Positions 35,655 through 43,317 of a stretch of 64,000 nucleotides of DNA are shown piece after piece. The stretch lies in assembly GCF_025821665.1 (NCBI RefSeq), contig NZ_JACKSJ010000098.1:24223-88222 (forward strand). Reading direction: 5' to 3'. The translations under genes and the position numbers were made by a program. This stretch comes from [Mycobacterium] manitobense (GTDB lineage Bacteria > Actinomycetota > Actinomycetes > Mycobacteriales > Mycobacteriaceae). The notes under the pieces are model-generated. The model saw only the letters and a list, made by a program, of their open reading frames with translations. It was not told the origin of the DNA and made no database searches. Within the stretch, counting starts at the first letter, position 1. Every line of letters starts with the position of its first letter.

Positions 35655-36097
35655 CCGGACTTGTCCAGGCAGAAGGTATAGGCGTTCAACTGGGTGACCG
35701 TTCTCTCGTCCTTGACGACGTCGTCGATCGTGATCCGGCAGCCGAGGGAATCGCCGTCACCCTGTGCGGAGACGTTGACGAAGACCGCGGGCTGGGTGGT
35801 GGTGGTGTCGTACGTCCACGGCAGGGTCGCGCCGTCGACGCGCTGCGGCTGGGCGTCGATGTCGGTGTAGGTGATGGTCGCGACGGTGCCCGGTGGGCCG
35901 AACACCTCCATGAGGACGCGCTTGGGGTTGAACGGGACGATCTCGTTCGCGGCGCCGCTGGGGGTGGACGTGACATCTTTGGATCCGAAGATGCCGTTCA
36001 GCCGGTACACCGCGAAGCCCGCGATGGCGATGACGACGATCGCCACCAGGATCATCCACTGCCGCAGAAGGCGGCCACCGAGTGAAACCCGCTGCAT
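35651..36097 (-). CDS. mmpS: MmpS-family accessory protein
   Basis: 148 residues from ATG 36097. An N-terminal basic segment and one membrane helix (RQWMILVAIVVIAIAGFAVY) precede a beta-rich periplasmic domain with NPKRVLMEVFGPPGTVATI, LPWTYDTTTTQPAVFVN and a conserved cysteine pair (LGCRI, TFCLD). This is the usual MmpS form, the periplasmic adaptor of MmpL. It is the first gene of the mmpS-mmpL operon, overlapping mmpL by 4 nt (ATGA). Confidence 0.92.
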   Translation of the reverse strand: MQRVSLGGRLLRQWMILVAIVVIAIAGFAVYRLNGIFGSKDVTSTPSGAANEIVPFNPKRVLMEVFGPPGTVATITYTDIDAQPQRVDGATLPWTYDTTTTQPAVFVNVSAQGDGDSLGCRITIDDVVKDERTVTQLNAYTFCLDKSG

Positions 36098-36182
36098 ACG
36101 TGACCCTTTCGACGGGCGGCGGCACGTTGGCAGGGCTCGGCGACCGGCCACCGGCCGGCTCGAGTCATATCAACTTCGTTGA

Positions 36183-36205
36183 CAGTACGGTACGGGACCG
36201 TACTG
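36183..36205. promoter_or_regulatory. 23-bp palindrome upstream of mmpS, probable TetR operator
   Basis: CAGTACGGT (36183-36191), a 5-nt centre, and ACCGTACTG (36197-36205) form perfect 9-bp arms. The site lies between the stop of the TetR gene and the start of mmpS, about 86 bp upstream of the mmpS ATG. TetR proteins of the mycobacterial mmpR type bind palindromes of this size and repress their transporter operons. Binding by the neighbouring regulator is inferred. Confidence 0.7.
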
Positions 36206-36229
36206 CTCAACCCTTTGCTCGCGTCAAGA

Positions 36230-36823
36230 TCATCGATTGTTGTGACGGGTGAGGCTGGGGATGAGCACGTTGTCCACGAGGTCGGTGACGGTGCGACGGG
36301 ACGGCGCTCGGCCGTTCAGGAGGGTGCGGAAGATGAGGTAGCCCGGCAGCACGTCCCAAAGGTCCTCGGTGACGGCGGTCGACGCGATCTCGCCGCGGTC
36401 GACGGCCCGCGCGAGAACATGGGATATCAGCGCTTTCCGCTGGTCGAGGAACCGCTCCTGCATCGTGGTGGCGAGTTCCGAGCTGCGTGAGATCTCGACG
36501 AGCACCGCGCGAATGGTGCCCGCATGGGTGTTGACGTGGGCGCGGATCTGCTCGCCGAGCTTGAGCAGGTCGCCGCGAAGCGTGCCGGTATCCGGGTCGA
36601 CGGCGACGTGCCGGGTGCCCTCGACGAAGGCGGCCAGCACCAGTTCGGCCTTGGTCGGCCACCGCTTGTACAGCGTTGCCTTGCTCGCGCGCGCGGTGGT
36701 GGCGACGGCGTCGACGGACAGCCGGTCGTAGCCGTGCTCCTGAAGCAACTCCAGGGTCACCGCCAAGAGTTCGCACTCCCGCGGCGACCACGGGGTGTCC
36801 ACGTCTTCGACGCTTCGGGTCAC
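36230..36823 (-). CDS. TetR-family transcriptional regulator of the mmpS-mmpL operon
   Basis: 197 residues from GTG 36823, with GGAG five nt upstream; the open frame continues far upstream without coding character. The N-terminal helix-turn-helix is complete: LLQEHGYDRLSVDAVATTA then RASKATLYKRWPTKAELVLA. The C-terminal helical domain (LDQRKALISHVLARAVDRGE, DVLPGYLIFRTLLNG) should bind the inducer. It lies directly upstream of mmpS on the same strand, with a palindrome between them, so it probably represses the transporter. Confidence 0.85.
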   Translation of the reverse strand: MTRSVEDVDTPWSPRECELLAVTLELLQEHGYDRLSVDAVATTARASKATLYKRWPTKAELVLAAFVEGTRHVAVDPDTGTLRGDLLKLGEQIRAHVNTHAGTIRAVLVEISRSSELATTMQERFLDQRKALISHVLARAVDRGEIASTAVTEDLWDVLPGYLIFRTLLNGRAPSRRTVTDLVDNVLIPSLTRHNNR

Positions 36824-37054
36824 GCGACTCCAATCGGCATGTGCGGACGAGTATCCGGCATTGTGCTCCACAGCGGACAAGATCGCACCAGTGCCGTCGA
36901 AGGCGGTGCCGGCGGGCCGACGAGCGTGATCCCGGAAGTTATCCACAGTCGCAGGCCGTACCAACCCGTTCACGCCTCGAGTTGTCCGACCCTCGATCGA
37001 CACTTGCCTCAACGACGTCGTCGGCGTGACCGCGTCATGAGGATCGGGGAAGCG

Positions 37055-38044
37055 ATGGGCAACAGGGCGAACTTCGTCATCGTGGAAGACGGTGATTGGC
37101 AGCTCTACTACTCCCACTGGGGAGGCTGCCGCATGCTCGACGCGCTGATCGGCGGACCGCAACTCGCGCTGCGATATGCAGCTTCGCTGCGGCGATGCGA
37201 GAAGGACGAATGGTGCGACCCGATGTGGGCCGACGGCGGCGCGGTGGTGGATCTCGACCGTTGCAGGGTCCTGTTCTTCGGCGAACCATTGATGGTGGAG
37301 ATGAGCGAGCGCCGTGCATTGATGAGCGTGCTCGCCACCGTGTGGCCCGGGTACGAGATCGGCTGGGCGTACGACGGCACCGAGGAGCTGGCGGACTACG
37401 TCGGGGTCCAGTTGCGAACCGTCGAATGGGACCGTCAGCCGACGTTGAAGCTCGCTCGCGGTCGAAAGCACCTGTGCCATTTGATTTCAGTGGTGGATGG
37501 TGACGGCAAGTTGCGTTTCTGGCCGCTGTGGTGGCACCTCAGCAAGGCGTGGCACGGGCCGGCGTTGCTGGACAAGCTGCCCGGCCCGGGTATCGGCCGA
37601 ATAAGACTCGGCAAGATCCCTGAAGGCGGGGCTCACATCGACGTGCAACGAAAGACGCTGGGGGCCTGGCAGACCGCCGACACGATGGGTTTCTTTCGGG
37701 CACTGCCCGAGCTCTGGGCCGGGTGGCACACCGAGGTCTGGGAGGATCGCTACGAGAAGCAGGTCAGCCAATGCGGCGGCGCTTTGCGCCTACCCGAAGT
37801 GGACCCGATCGCGGGCATCGATACAGCGGAGACGTGGCTCCGAGAGAGGGTTTTCGAGAGCTTCGAGGACAGCCCGGCCGGGCATATCGCCCAGCTCGCG
37901 GGTTTACTGGCCCCTCTTGCGCCGGGATTCGTTGTCAGCTCCGACGCCCTCGACGACTGCGGCGTACGACCGACCGCGAGCGAATGGGCTCGCTTCCGCG
38001 AGGCGTGCAACCAGGTGCGATGCGCCGATGCTCAGCCCGCGTAG
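37055..38044 (+). CDS. Uncharacterised mycobacterial protein, 329 aa
   Basis: ATG 37055 is chosen: GGGGAAG lies five nt before it and the sequence starts MGNRANFVIVEDGDWQLY; ATG 37037 would add six residues. The protein is Trp-rich (YYSHWGGCRMLDALIGG, DEWCDPMWADGGAVVDL, WPLWWHLSKAWHG) and acidic, with no membrane helix. I remember it as a type of protein seen in mycobacteria and other actinobacteria without known function. It is divergent from the TetR gene and followed after 43 bp by a vapBC pair. Confidence 0.6.
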   Translation: MGNRANFVIVEDGDWQLYYSHWGGCRMLDALIGGPQLALRYAASLRRCEKDEWCDPMWADGGAVVDLDRCRVLFFGEPLMVEMSERRALMSVLATVWPGYEIGWAYDGTEELADYVGVQLRTVEWDRQPTLKLARGRKHLCHLISVVDGDGKLRFWPLWWHLSKAWHGPALLDKLPGPGIGRIRLGKIPEGGAHIDVQRKTLGAWQTADTMGFFRALPELWAGWHTEVWEDRYEKQVSQCGGALRLPEVDPIAGIDTAETWLRERVFESFEDSPAGHIAQLAGLLAPLAPGFVVSSDALDDCGVRPTASEWARFREACNQVRCADAQPA

Positions 38045-38055
38045 CGTGTCTCGCA

Positions 38056-38086
38056 AATGGTACCATTCGGCAGGTAGAAAGGTACC
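38056..38086 (+). promoter_or_regulatory. Palindromic repeats before the second vapB
   Basis: A perfect 12-bp palindrome AATGGTACCATT (38056-38067) and a second GGTACC at 38081-38086, 16 nt further on, two nt from the start codon. Their spacing of about two helical turns suits cooperative binding by a ribbon-helix-helix VapB dimer and autoregulation. An AAAGG at 38078-38082 can act as Shine-Dalgarno within the operator. Confidence 0.6.
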
Positions 38087-38087
38087 C

Positions 38088-38333
38088 ATGGCACTGAACA
38101 TCAAAGACGCCGCGGTGCACGACGCGGTCAAGAGGATAAGTGCGATGACCGGGGAGTCTCAGGCACAGGCCGTTGCGACGGCTGTGCGCGAGCGGCTGGC
38201 CAGGCTGGAGGAAGACCAACTCGCCGCCCGTCTTTTGGCGATCGGCCGCAAGAGCGCGAGCCGCATGAGTGTCGATGCGAAGACACTCGACCACGGCGCC
38301 TTGCTCTACGACGAGCGGGGACTGCCCTCATGA
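38088..38333 (+). CDS. vapB: VapB antitoxin (Rv0623-like)
   Basis: 81 residues. [20 protein letters not shown] followed by [20 protein letters not shown] is the N-terminal DNA-binding module of the Rv0623-like (PF07704) VapB antitoxins. The C-terminal part ([20 protein letters not shown]) carries the toxin-binding segment typical of this family. Its stop overlaps the ATG of vapC by 4 nt. Confidence 0.9.
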   Translation: MALNIKDAAVHDAVKRISAMTGESQAQAVATAVRERLARLEEDQLAARLLAIGRKSASRMSVDAKTLDHGALLYDERGLPS

Positions 38334-38728
38334 TCGTGGATACGTCTGCCATCGTCGCCATCCTCACCGATGAAGAAGACGCAGCGACCTACGCTCATGC
38401 CATCGCCGCAGCACGTGTGAGACGACTGTCGGCTGCGAGCTACCTCGAGTGCGGGATCGTGATCGATCAGCACCGAGATCCGGTGATCAGCAGAAGCTTG
38501 GACGAATTACTCGCGGAGGCGGAGTTCTTCATCGAGCCGGTGACCGAGCACCACGCCCGGCTGGCCCGACAGGCTTATTCGGACTTCGGCAGGGGAAGCG
38601 GCCATCCTGCCGGCTTGAACTTCGGCGACTGCCTTTCGTACGCGCTGGCACTCGAAACACGTGAGCCGCTGCTATGGAAGGGCAACGATTTCGGGCACAC
38701 GGGCATAGCGTCCGCGCTCGAGCAGTAG
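38330..38728 (+). CDS. vapC: VapC ribonuclease toxin (PIN domain)
   Basis: 132 residues. [12 protein letters not shown] holds Asp4, YLECGIVID holds Glu42, and [12 protein letters not shown] and [11 protein letters not shown] give the remaining acids of the PIN site; all four expected residues are present. It resembles the VapC28/30-type toxins, which pair with Rv0623-like VapB. It overlaps vapB by 4 nt. Downstream is 244 bp of intergenic DNA with a palindrome before the convergent reverse transcriptase gene. Confidence 0.9.
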   Translation: MIVDTSAIVAILTDEEDAATYAHAIAAARVRRLSAASYLECGIVIDQHRDPVISRSLDELLAEAEFFIEPVTEHHARLARQAYSDFGRGSGHPAGLNFGDCLSYALALETREPLLWKGNDFGHTGIASALEQ

Positions 38729-38782
38729 ACGGAGCCGAGCAGCCCTTTGTGGCGTCCCCGAGGCCAGTGAACACCCGCGGGC

Positions 38783-38798
38783 GTCAACATAAGTTGAC
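38783..38798. repeat. Palindrome GTCAAC-N4-GTTGAC, copy 1
   Basis: GTCAAC-ATAA-GTTGAC in the convergent intergenic region between vapC and the reverse transcriptase gene, with GCGGGCG on both sides. A near-identical palindrome lies at 43271-43286. No T-run follows, so it is not a classical intrinsic terminator, but a terminator role in mycobacteria is possible. Confidence 0.7.
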
Positions 38799-38972
38799 GA
38801 CTGCGGGCGTTGACCGTGGGCCAGTCGGCCGCACGACAAGTAGGGGGCGCGGGAAAAAACGCCGAAAAAGAGAGACCGAAAGCCGCAACCTCTGTGGTCT
38901 CTCGGGATGTCCGCACACGTGCGGGATCCGCGCCATCCTCAAGCTAGCCGCGCGCCGACGCCTTCCGCAAGG

Positions 38973-40307
38973 TCATCGCGCATTGCGCAGCGCCACCAGC
39001 GACACCAGGCCCAGCTCGCGATACAGCACCTCCGGTGGGAGCTGCCGGAAGCCCCGAACCCCAGGGATGCCCGTCGCGGCCTGCGCGATCTTGCGGGCGA
39101 TCCGGTAGTCGACGTCCTTCAGCGAGCCCCGGTCGGTGACCGCGTCGAGCAGCGCCGACAACCCGGCCACCGCGAACGGGCTCGTCGTGTCCAGCATGAC
39201 GTTGGTGGCCGCCACCAGGTGGCGGGCGCGCTCACGCACCGTCATCTGCGCCAGCGTCGGCGCGGCCCCGTCGATCCGCGCCGCGATGCGGGCGACGAAG
39301 CGCCGCAACCGATGCGGGCCCAGCGTGACCGTGCCGGCCGACGTCACCGACATGCCGAGGCAGTCGATCCGGTCCCGGCCGCCATACGCCGGGTCAACCG
39401 TGCACGGGCGGCCGTTCCCGCTGAGCGCCGTGCGGATCTCCTTGCTCAGCTTCCGCTTCACCCCCAGCTCCGCGACCAGCGCGTCGATGCGGACGTCCGC
39501 CTCCTGGATCACCGCCAGGTCGGGGTGGGCGATCATGAAGTCGTCGTTGTAGCGGGCGTAGAACACGCCGTCGAGGTCGCTGAGCGCCCGGTCCATCGGC
39601 ACGACGGCGAGGTTACCCAGCAGGGGAACCAGGGGAGTGCCCATCGCGACGCCGTTGAGGCGGGTGAACTCGGAGCCGTCCTCGTCGCGCACCACCGGAC
39701 GCACCAGCGTGGTGATCAGATCCCAGGCAGCACTGCCGATCTCACCGCGAGAACTACCCAGTGACGCCACCTCTCGCAACGTGTGCCACAGCGCGGCGTC
39801 CGGGCCGACCGGCAGGTTGTCGCCATACTTCTCGAAGTCGGACTGCAGCACGTACAGCGGCCCGCCCCTCGGCCCGACCCGCTCGCGGTGAGCACGGATG
39901 AACGCGGCGAACGCCCGCATCGCCCCGACGTTCGTCAAGCCCGGCAGGTAAGACCAGACACCCGGCAGCCCGTAGCAGCGGGCGTTGTTCGACAACACCT
40001 TGAACAGCGCCGAACCGACGACGTGGTCGACGAAGCCCGCCAGGTGGGCGGTGCGGCGCTTGCCGCCGGTTGCGAGGAACCACAGGTCGACGGGCTGGGG
40101 CCGGTAGGTGCCGTCGGCGATGCTGGTGGCGATGGCGCGGGACAGCTTCTTGCGGTCCGTCGCTGCGTCGAAATAGCTGACGCCAGAGGACACCTCGTTG
40201 AAGCCGAGGCCCTGCTCGTTGCGCTTGGCGTAGATGCGGAGGATCGTGGACTCGTACGTCGCAGGGTCGACCAGGCAGCGGTCGATGTCGACGGGTTCAA
40301 GCGCCAT
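38973..40307 (-). CDS. Reverse transcriptase (RNA-directed DNA polymerase), stand-alone type
   Basis: 444 residues. The RT fingers/palm motifs are in order: YRPQPVDLWFLATGGKRRTA (residues 68-87, with the K-R pair), DHVVGSALFKVL, motif A LYVLQSDFEKYGDNL (Asp157), motif B GVAMGTPLVPLLGNLAV (224-234, with Met where Gln is usual), motif C FYARYNDDFMIAH (catalytic Asp255-Asp256), and a motif D-like LGVKRKLSKE. The C-terminal 150 residues act as thumb. There is no maturase, HNH or integrase domain, so it is neither a group II intron protein nor a retroelement polymerase with mobility genes. It overlaps the upstream membrane-protein gene by 11 bp. Comparable host RTs include antiphage DRT/Abi types; the exact group is not resolved. 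Confidence 0.88.
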   Translation of the reverse strand: MALEPVDIDRCLVDPATYESTILRIYAKRNEQGLGFNEVSSGVSYFDAATDRKKLSRAIATSIADGTYRPQPVDLWFLATGGKRRTAHLAGFVDHVVGSALFKVLSNNARCYGLPGVWSYLPGLTNVGAMRAFAAFIRAHRERVGPRGGPLYVLQSDFEKYGDNLPVGPDAALWHTLREVASLGSSRGEIGSAAWDLITTLVRPVVRDEDGSEFTRLNGVAMGTPLVPLLGNLAVVPMDRALSDLDGVFYARYNDDFMIAHPDLAVIQEADVRIDALVAELGVKRKLSKEIRTALSGNGRPCTVDPAYGGRDRIDCLGMSVTSAGTVTLGPHRLRRFVARIAARIDGAAPTLAQMTVRERARHLVAATNVMLDTTSPFAVAGLSALLDAVTDRGSLKDVDYRIARKIAQAATGIPGVRGFRQLPPEVLYRELGLVSLVALRNAR

Positions 40308-42372
40308 GGCCGGCGCCGTCCCACTGGCCGAGTCGCCACGCCCGCAGTGTCCGCAGCCAGCGCTGGAACGGCGCCGGCTCGGGGTCCGGCGGCAGCAGGA
40401 AGATCATCCGCACCTTGTTCTCGTGGAAGATCGGCGACAGCCAGCGGCCCGCCACCGACACCACCAACGCGTCGTCGTCGAGGCTCTTCATGGCCGACGG
40501 CAGGATCGCCGGGACCAGGTCCTCGTCGAGCGTCCGCATGATCCGGGCGCCCGCGCGGGTGTCCAGGTCGGCGACCGTCCCGTCGGGAAAGATGTCGAGG
40601 AACTCCGGCCCGAGGTGGTCCGGGCTCTGCGGTGCGCGCGGCACTCCCGCAATGGGTTTGATCCACTGGGCGGTGACGATGCGGTCGAGTGCGTCACGCC
40701 CGTCAGCTGCCGGGTCCTGCCAGTACCGGCCCCTGTTCGCGGCGCCACCGGTGACGGTCTGCACCTCGAGATGGGGTTGCCGGTCCGGGTCGATCGCCGA
40801 CTCACGCTGGTAGAAGACCAGAGACGTCGGCGAGTAAAACGCAAGACACCCACTGCCCGTCAACGTGTTTCGCATCGTATCGGCCGCGGCTGACCGCTGC
40901 CGCTGCGGAATCCACTCCGGAACGGTAATGGTTCCGGCACGCACCGGCCCCGACTCGGCGGCCAGTGCGCGGATCCAGTCGCCGAGCGGCAGCTGGGTGG
41001 CCGGCGGTGGCCTGCGGTCCTCGAGGTGCTGGACATTGAGGTGCACGATCAGCAGGACGATCATCGCCGCGGTCAACTCGAGGAGGTCGGAGGCGGGATT
41101 CACGTCGATCCACACGAGCACGAACAGCAATCCGGAGAACACGATGGTCAGGTTGAGTGCGTGGAACCGGCCCTCGGCGAACAGCCGGATCTGATAGGTG
41201 CCGATGAAGCTGCGCACGATGAACAGCGGCAGCAGCGCCAGCAGGAACCCGAACGGGATGCCGGGCAGCACGAACAGCCCCAACATCAAGGCCAGCCCCC
41301 AGAAGTACAGCGTGACCACTGGCGTGACGAGCAGGAGCCGGTGGAAGAAGAACAACCGGTACTCCCGCAGCGCCGGAATGCGCCGCAGCCGAACGAAATC
41401 GAAGTAGAACACGGCCGTGGCCTCGTAAGCGCCGCGCAACAGCGGGAGCACCAGGTAGAAGAACTGAAAGGCGTCGATGTCGCGCCATGCCTCGAATCCG
41501 GCCGTCAGATCGAACGAGCGCGTACTGGTGCCGTAGATCCCGGCGATCGCGAGCACGGCGATGGCGTCCAGCCGCAGGCCGAGCCCCGCCAGCGTGGTGT
41601 CCAGGCCCTGCCGGAACGGGATCGAGGGCAGGCGCGCACGCAGCGGCCGTGCCGCCCGGTGACTCGGCGTGACGCCGTTGAGCCGGTACAGCCGCAACGT
41701 GTAGTGGACGGTGATCCAGATGGAGAGCGCATTGGAGGCGATGATCGCGACCACCACCGCGGCTGTCGGATAGAACAACGCCCCGGCGCCGATCACGACG
41801 ACCTGCACGACGGTCGGGGCGAACAGCGACCACAGCGGCCGCCAGATCCGCCGGGTGGCGAACATGCCGGAGTGCAGTACCCGCACCGGCATTCGCAGCG
41901 CGAGCTCGATGACGACCAGGAACGCGTAGAGCATTCCCATCGGGTCGCCGTCGGAGGGCAGCAGCGACAGCACCACCACCGCGCCGGCGACGGCCACGGT
42001 GGTCGCCGCGATCACCGACAGCACCAGCCAGCTGCCGATCTCGCGTTCGACGGCGTCGCGGTCGCGGGTCAGGGAGAACGCGCGCAGACGTTCGCGCATC
42101 ACCTCCAGCAGCCCCCACCAGGCGCCGCTGACGATGAGGCTGCCGACGCGCAGGATCATCACCGTGAACGCCGCCAGCCCACCGAGTGCGGTGAGGATGA
42201 TCAGGAACTCGGCGACGTGGACGACGAACGCGATGCCGTCCACCACCAGCGCGTAGCGCAGGCGATAGCGGAAGTACTCGAACATCCTGCCGGTCAGCAG
42301 GCAGGCGTACAGCGAGACCGTGCGTTGCCTGCGGCGGCCGGTGCGGTCGAACCACCGGTCGATGTCGTTCAC
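40297..42372 (-). CDS. Large polytopic membrane protein coupled to the reverse transcriptase
   Basis: 691 residues from GTG 42372, preceded by GGAGGAAC. Residues 20-455 contain about ten to twelve hydrophobic helices (for example ALVVDGIAFVVHVAEFLII, VSLSLLPSD-type loops, VTPVVTLYFWGLALMLGLFV, FVLVWIDVNPASDLLELTAA). Residues 460-691 are a soluble domain (WIRALAAESGPVRAGTITVP, SGCLAFYSPTSLVFYQRE, ENKVRMIFLLPPDPEPAP). No known transporter signature is clear, though the helix layout slightly recalls polysaccharide flippases. The 3' end overlaps the RT start, so the two are made together; it may be the membrane effector or anchor of the RT. Confidence 0.65.
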   Translation of the reverse strand: MNDIDRWFDRTGRRRQRTVSLYACLLTGRMFEYFRYRLRYALVVDGIAFVVHVAEFLIILTALGGLAAFTVMILRVGSLIVSGAWWGLLEVMRERLRAFSLTRDRDAVEREIGSWLVLSVIAATTVAVAGAVVVLSLLPSDGDPMGMLYAFLVVIELALRMPVRVLHSGMFATRRIWRPLWSLFAPTVVQVVVIGAGALFYPTAAVVVAIIASNALSIWITVHYTLRLYRLNGVTPSHRAARPLRARLPSIPFRQGLDTTLAGLGLRLDAIAVLAIAGIYGTSTRSFDLTAGFEAWRDIDAFQFFYLVLPLLRGAYEATAVFYFDFVRLRRIPALREYRLFFFHRLLLVTPVVTLYFWGLALMLGLFVLPGIPFGFLLALLPLFIVRSFIGTYQIRLFAEGRFHALNLTIVFSGLLFVLVWIDVNPASDLLELTAAMIVLLIVHLNVQHLEDRRPPPATQLPLGDWIRALAAESGPVRAGTITVPEWIPQRQRSAAADTMRNTLTGSGCLAFYSPTSLVFYQRESAIDPDRQPHLEVQTVTGGAANRGRYWQDPAADGRDALDRIVTAQWIKPIAGVPRAPQSPDHLGPEFLDIFPDGTVADLDTRAGARIMRTLDEDLVPAILPSAMKSLDDDALVVSVAGRWLSPIFHENKVRMIFLLPPDPEPAPFQRWLRTLRAWRLGQWDGAGHGA

Positions 42373-42498
42373 CCGTTGTTCCTCCACGACGGCGACACGT
42401 CCGCACACCTTTCGTCGACGATCGCGCAACGACGAGGCGTTGCCGTGGGAGGCTGGTGCCTCGGGTGACCTGCTTTTCCCTGCCTAGAAGGGTGCGCC

Positions 42499-43260
42499 AT
42501 GCGGCGGAGTGACGCAGCCGTATTGTCGATTTCCGCGGCGCTGGCCGCGGTCGTCGTCGCCGCCGTCACCTACAGCGTGACCGTGCTCGACCGGACGCCG
42601 AACCCGTCGGCGCTGGTGACCGACGAGAGTGCCGCGAGTTGGCTGGTGCTCACCTGGGCGCCCAGCTTCTGCACCGTCGAACCGCAGAACGATGCGTGCG
42701 AATCCGGCGAGGTCGACACGGTGGGCCGGACGCTGGTGCTGCACGGCCTGTGGCCGCAGCCGCGCGACCGTCAGTACTGCGGATTGCCAGAGCAGTTGCG
42801 GGACAGGGAGTCCGAGCTGCCGCCCGTGCAGTTGTCGGAACAGACCCGGGACCGGCTGCGGTCGACGACGGTCGACACGGCGTCGCTGGTGCACCATGAG
42901 TGGTACACCCACGGGACGTGCGCGGGGGTCTCGCCGGACTCCTACTTCGGTGATGCGACGACGCTCACCGACGAGGCGCGCGAGGTCCTCGACCCGGTGC
43001 TGCGCGACGCGCCGGGCGGGCGGCTGACACTGGCCGCGGTCCGTGCGCGTGTCGATGACACCTTCGGCGCGGGGACCGGTGAGCGGGTCGGGCTGGACTG
43101 CCGGAACGCGGCCGGCGCGGGAGCCGTCGTCGTCGAGGTGCGGCTGTCCCTGCCGCCGGTGGTCGCGCTGCGGGACTCCGACGGAGCCGTGTCCTTGGCG
43201 GAGTCGCTGCGCGAGGGTCCGCCGATGCCCGCGCAGTGCAGGCACGGCAGCGTGTTGTGA
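42499..43260 (+). CDS. Secreted ribonuclease T2 family protein
   Basis: 253 residues. An N-terminal membrane/signal segment (AVLSISAALAAVVVAAVTYS) is followed by the RNase T2 domain. The active-site motifs are CAS-1 LVLHGLWPQ and CAS-2 HHEWYTHGTCAG, with the two catalytic histidines and the glutamate present. Cysteines suitable for disulphides occur (FCTVE, YCGLP, GTCAG, DCRNA, QCRHG). RNase T2 enzymes cut RNA through 2',3'-cyclic phosphates, here outside the cytoplasm. It is divergent from the membrane-protein/RT operon, sharing 126 bp of upstream DNA. T2 RNases are uncommon in mycobacterial annotation. Confidence 0.85.
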   Translation: MRRSDAAVLSISAALAAVVVAAVTYSVTVLDRTPNPSALVTDESAASWLVLTWAPSFCTVEPQNDACESGEVDTVGRTLVLHGLWPQPRDRQYCGLPEQLRDRESELPPVQLSEQTRDRLRSTTVDTASLVHHEWYTHGTCAGVSPDSYFGDATTLTDEAREVLDPVLRDAPGGRLTLAAVRARVDDTFGAGTGERVGLDCRNAAGAGAVVVEVRLSLPPVVALRDSDGAVSLAESLREGPPMPAQCRHGSVL

Positions 43261-43270
43261 GACTGCGTCC

Positions 43271-43286
43271 GTCAACACATGTTGAC
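43271..43286. repeat. Palindrome GTCAAC-N4-GTTGAC, copy 2
   Basis: GTCAAC-ACAT-GTTGAC, ten bases after the RNase T2 stop codon and before the convergent EamA gene, followed by a GCGCGGG stretch. It is the partner of the copy at 38783-38798. Both lie in convergent intergenic regions and together bracket the RT cassette. Confidence 0.7.
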
Positions 43287-43317
43287 GCGCGCGGGACGTT
43301 TGTGTGCCGAGATCTGC

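Noticed and set aside
38973..40307. Group II intron or retron origin of the reverse transcriptase
   Set aside because: No maturase/HNH domain, no intron-like flanks, and no msr/msd-like inverted repeats seen around the gene; it is co-transcribed with a membrane protein.
41026..42468. Plus-strand 480-codon open frame opposite the RT-linked membrane protein
   Set aside because: Gln/Arg/Asp/His-rich antisense translation; the minus-strand frame has membrane helices and a good ribosome site.
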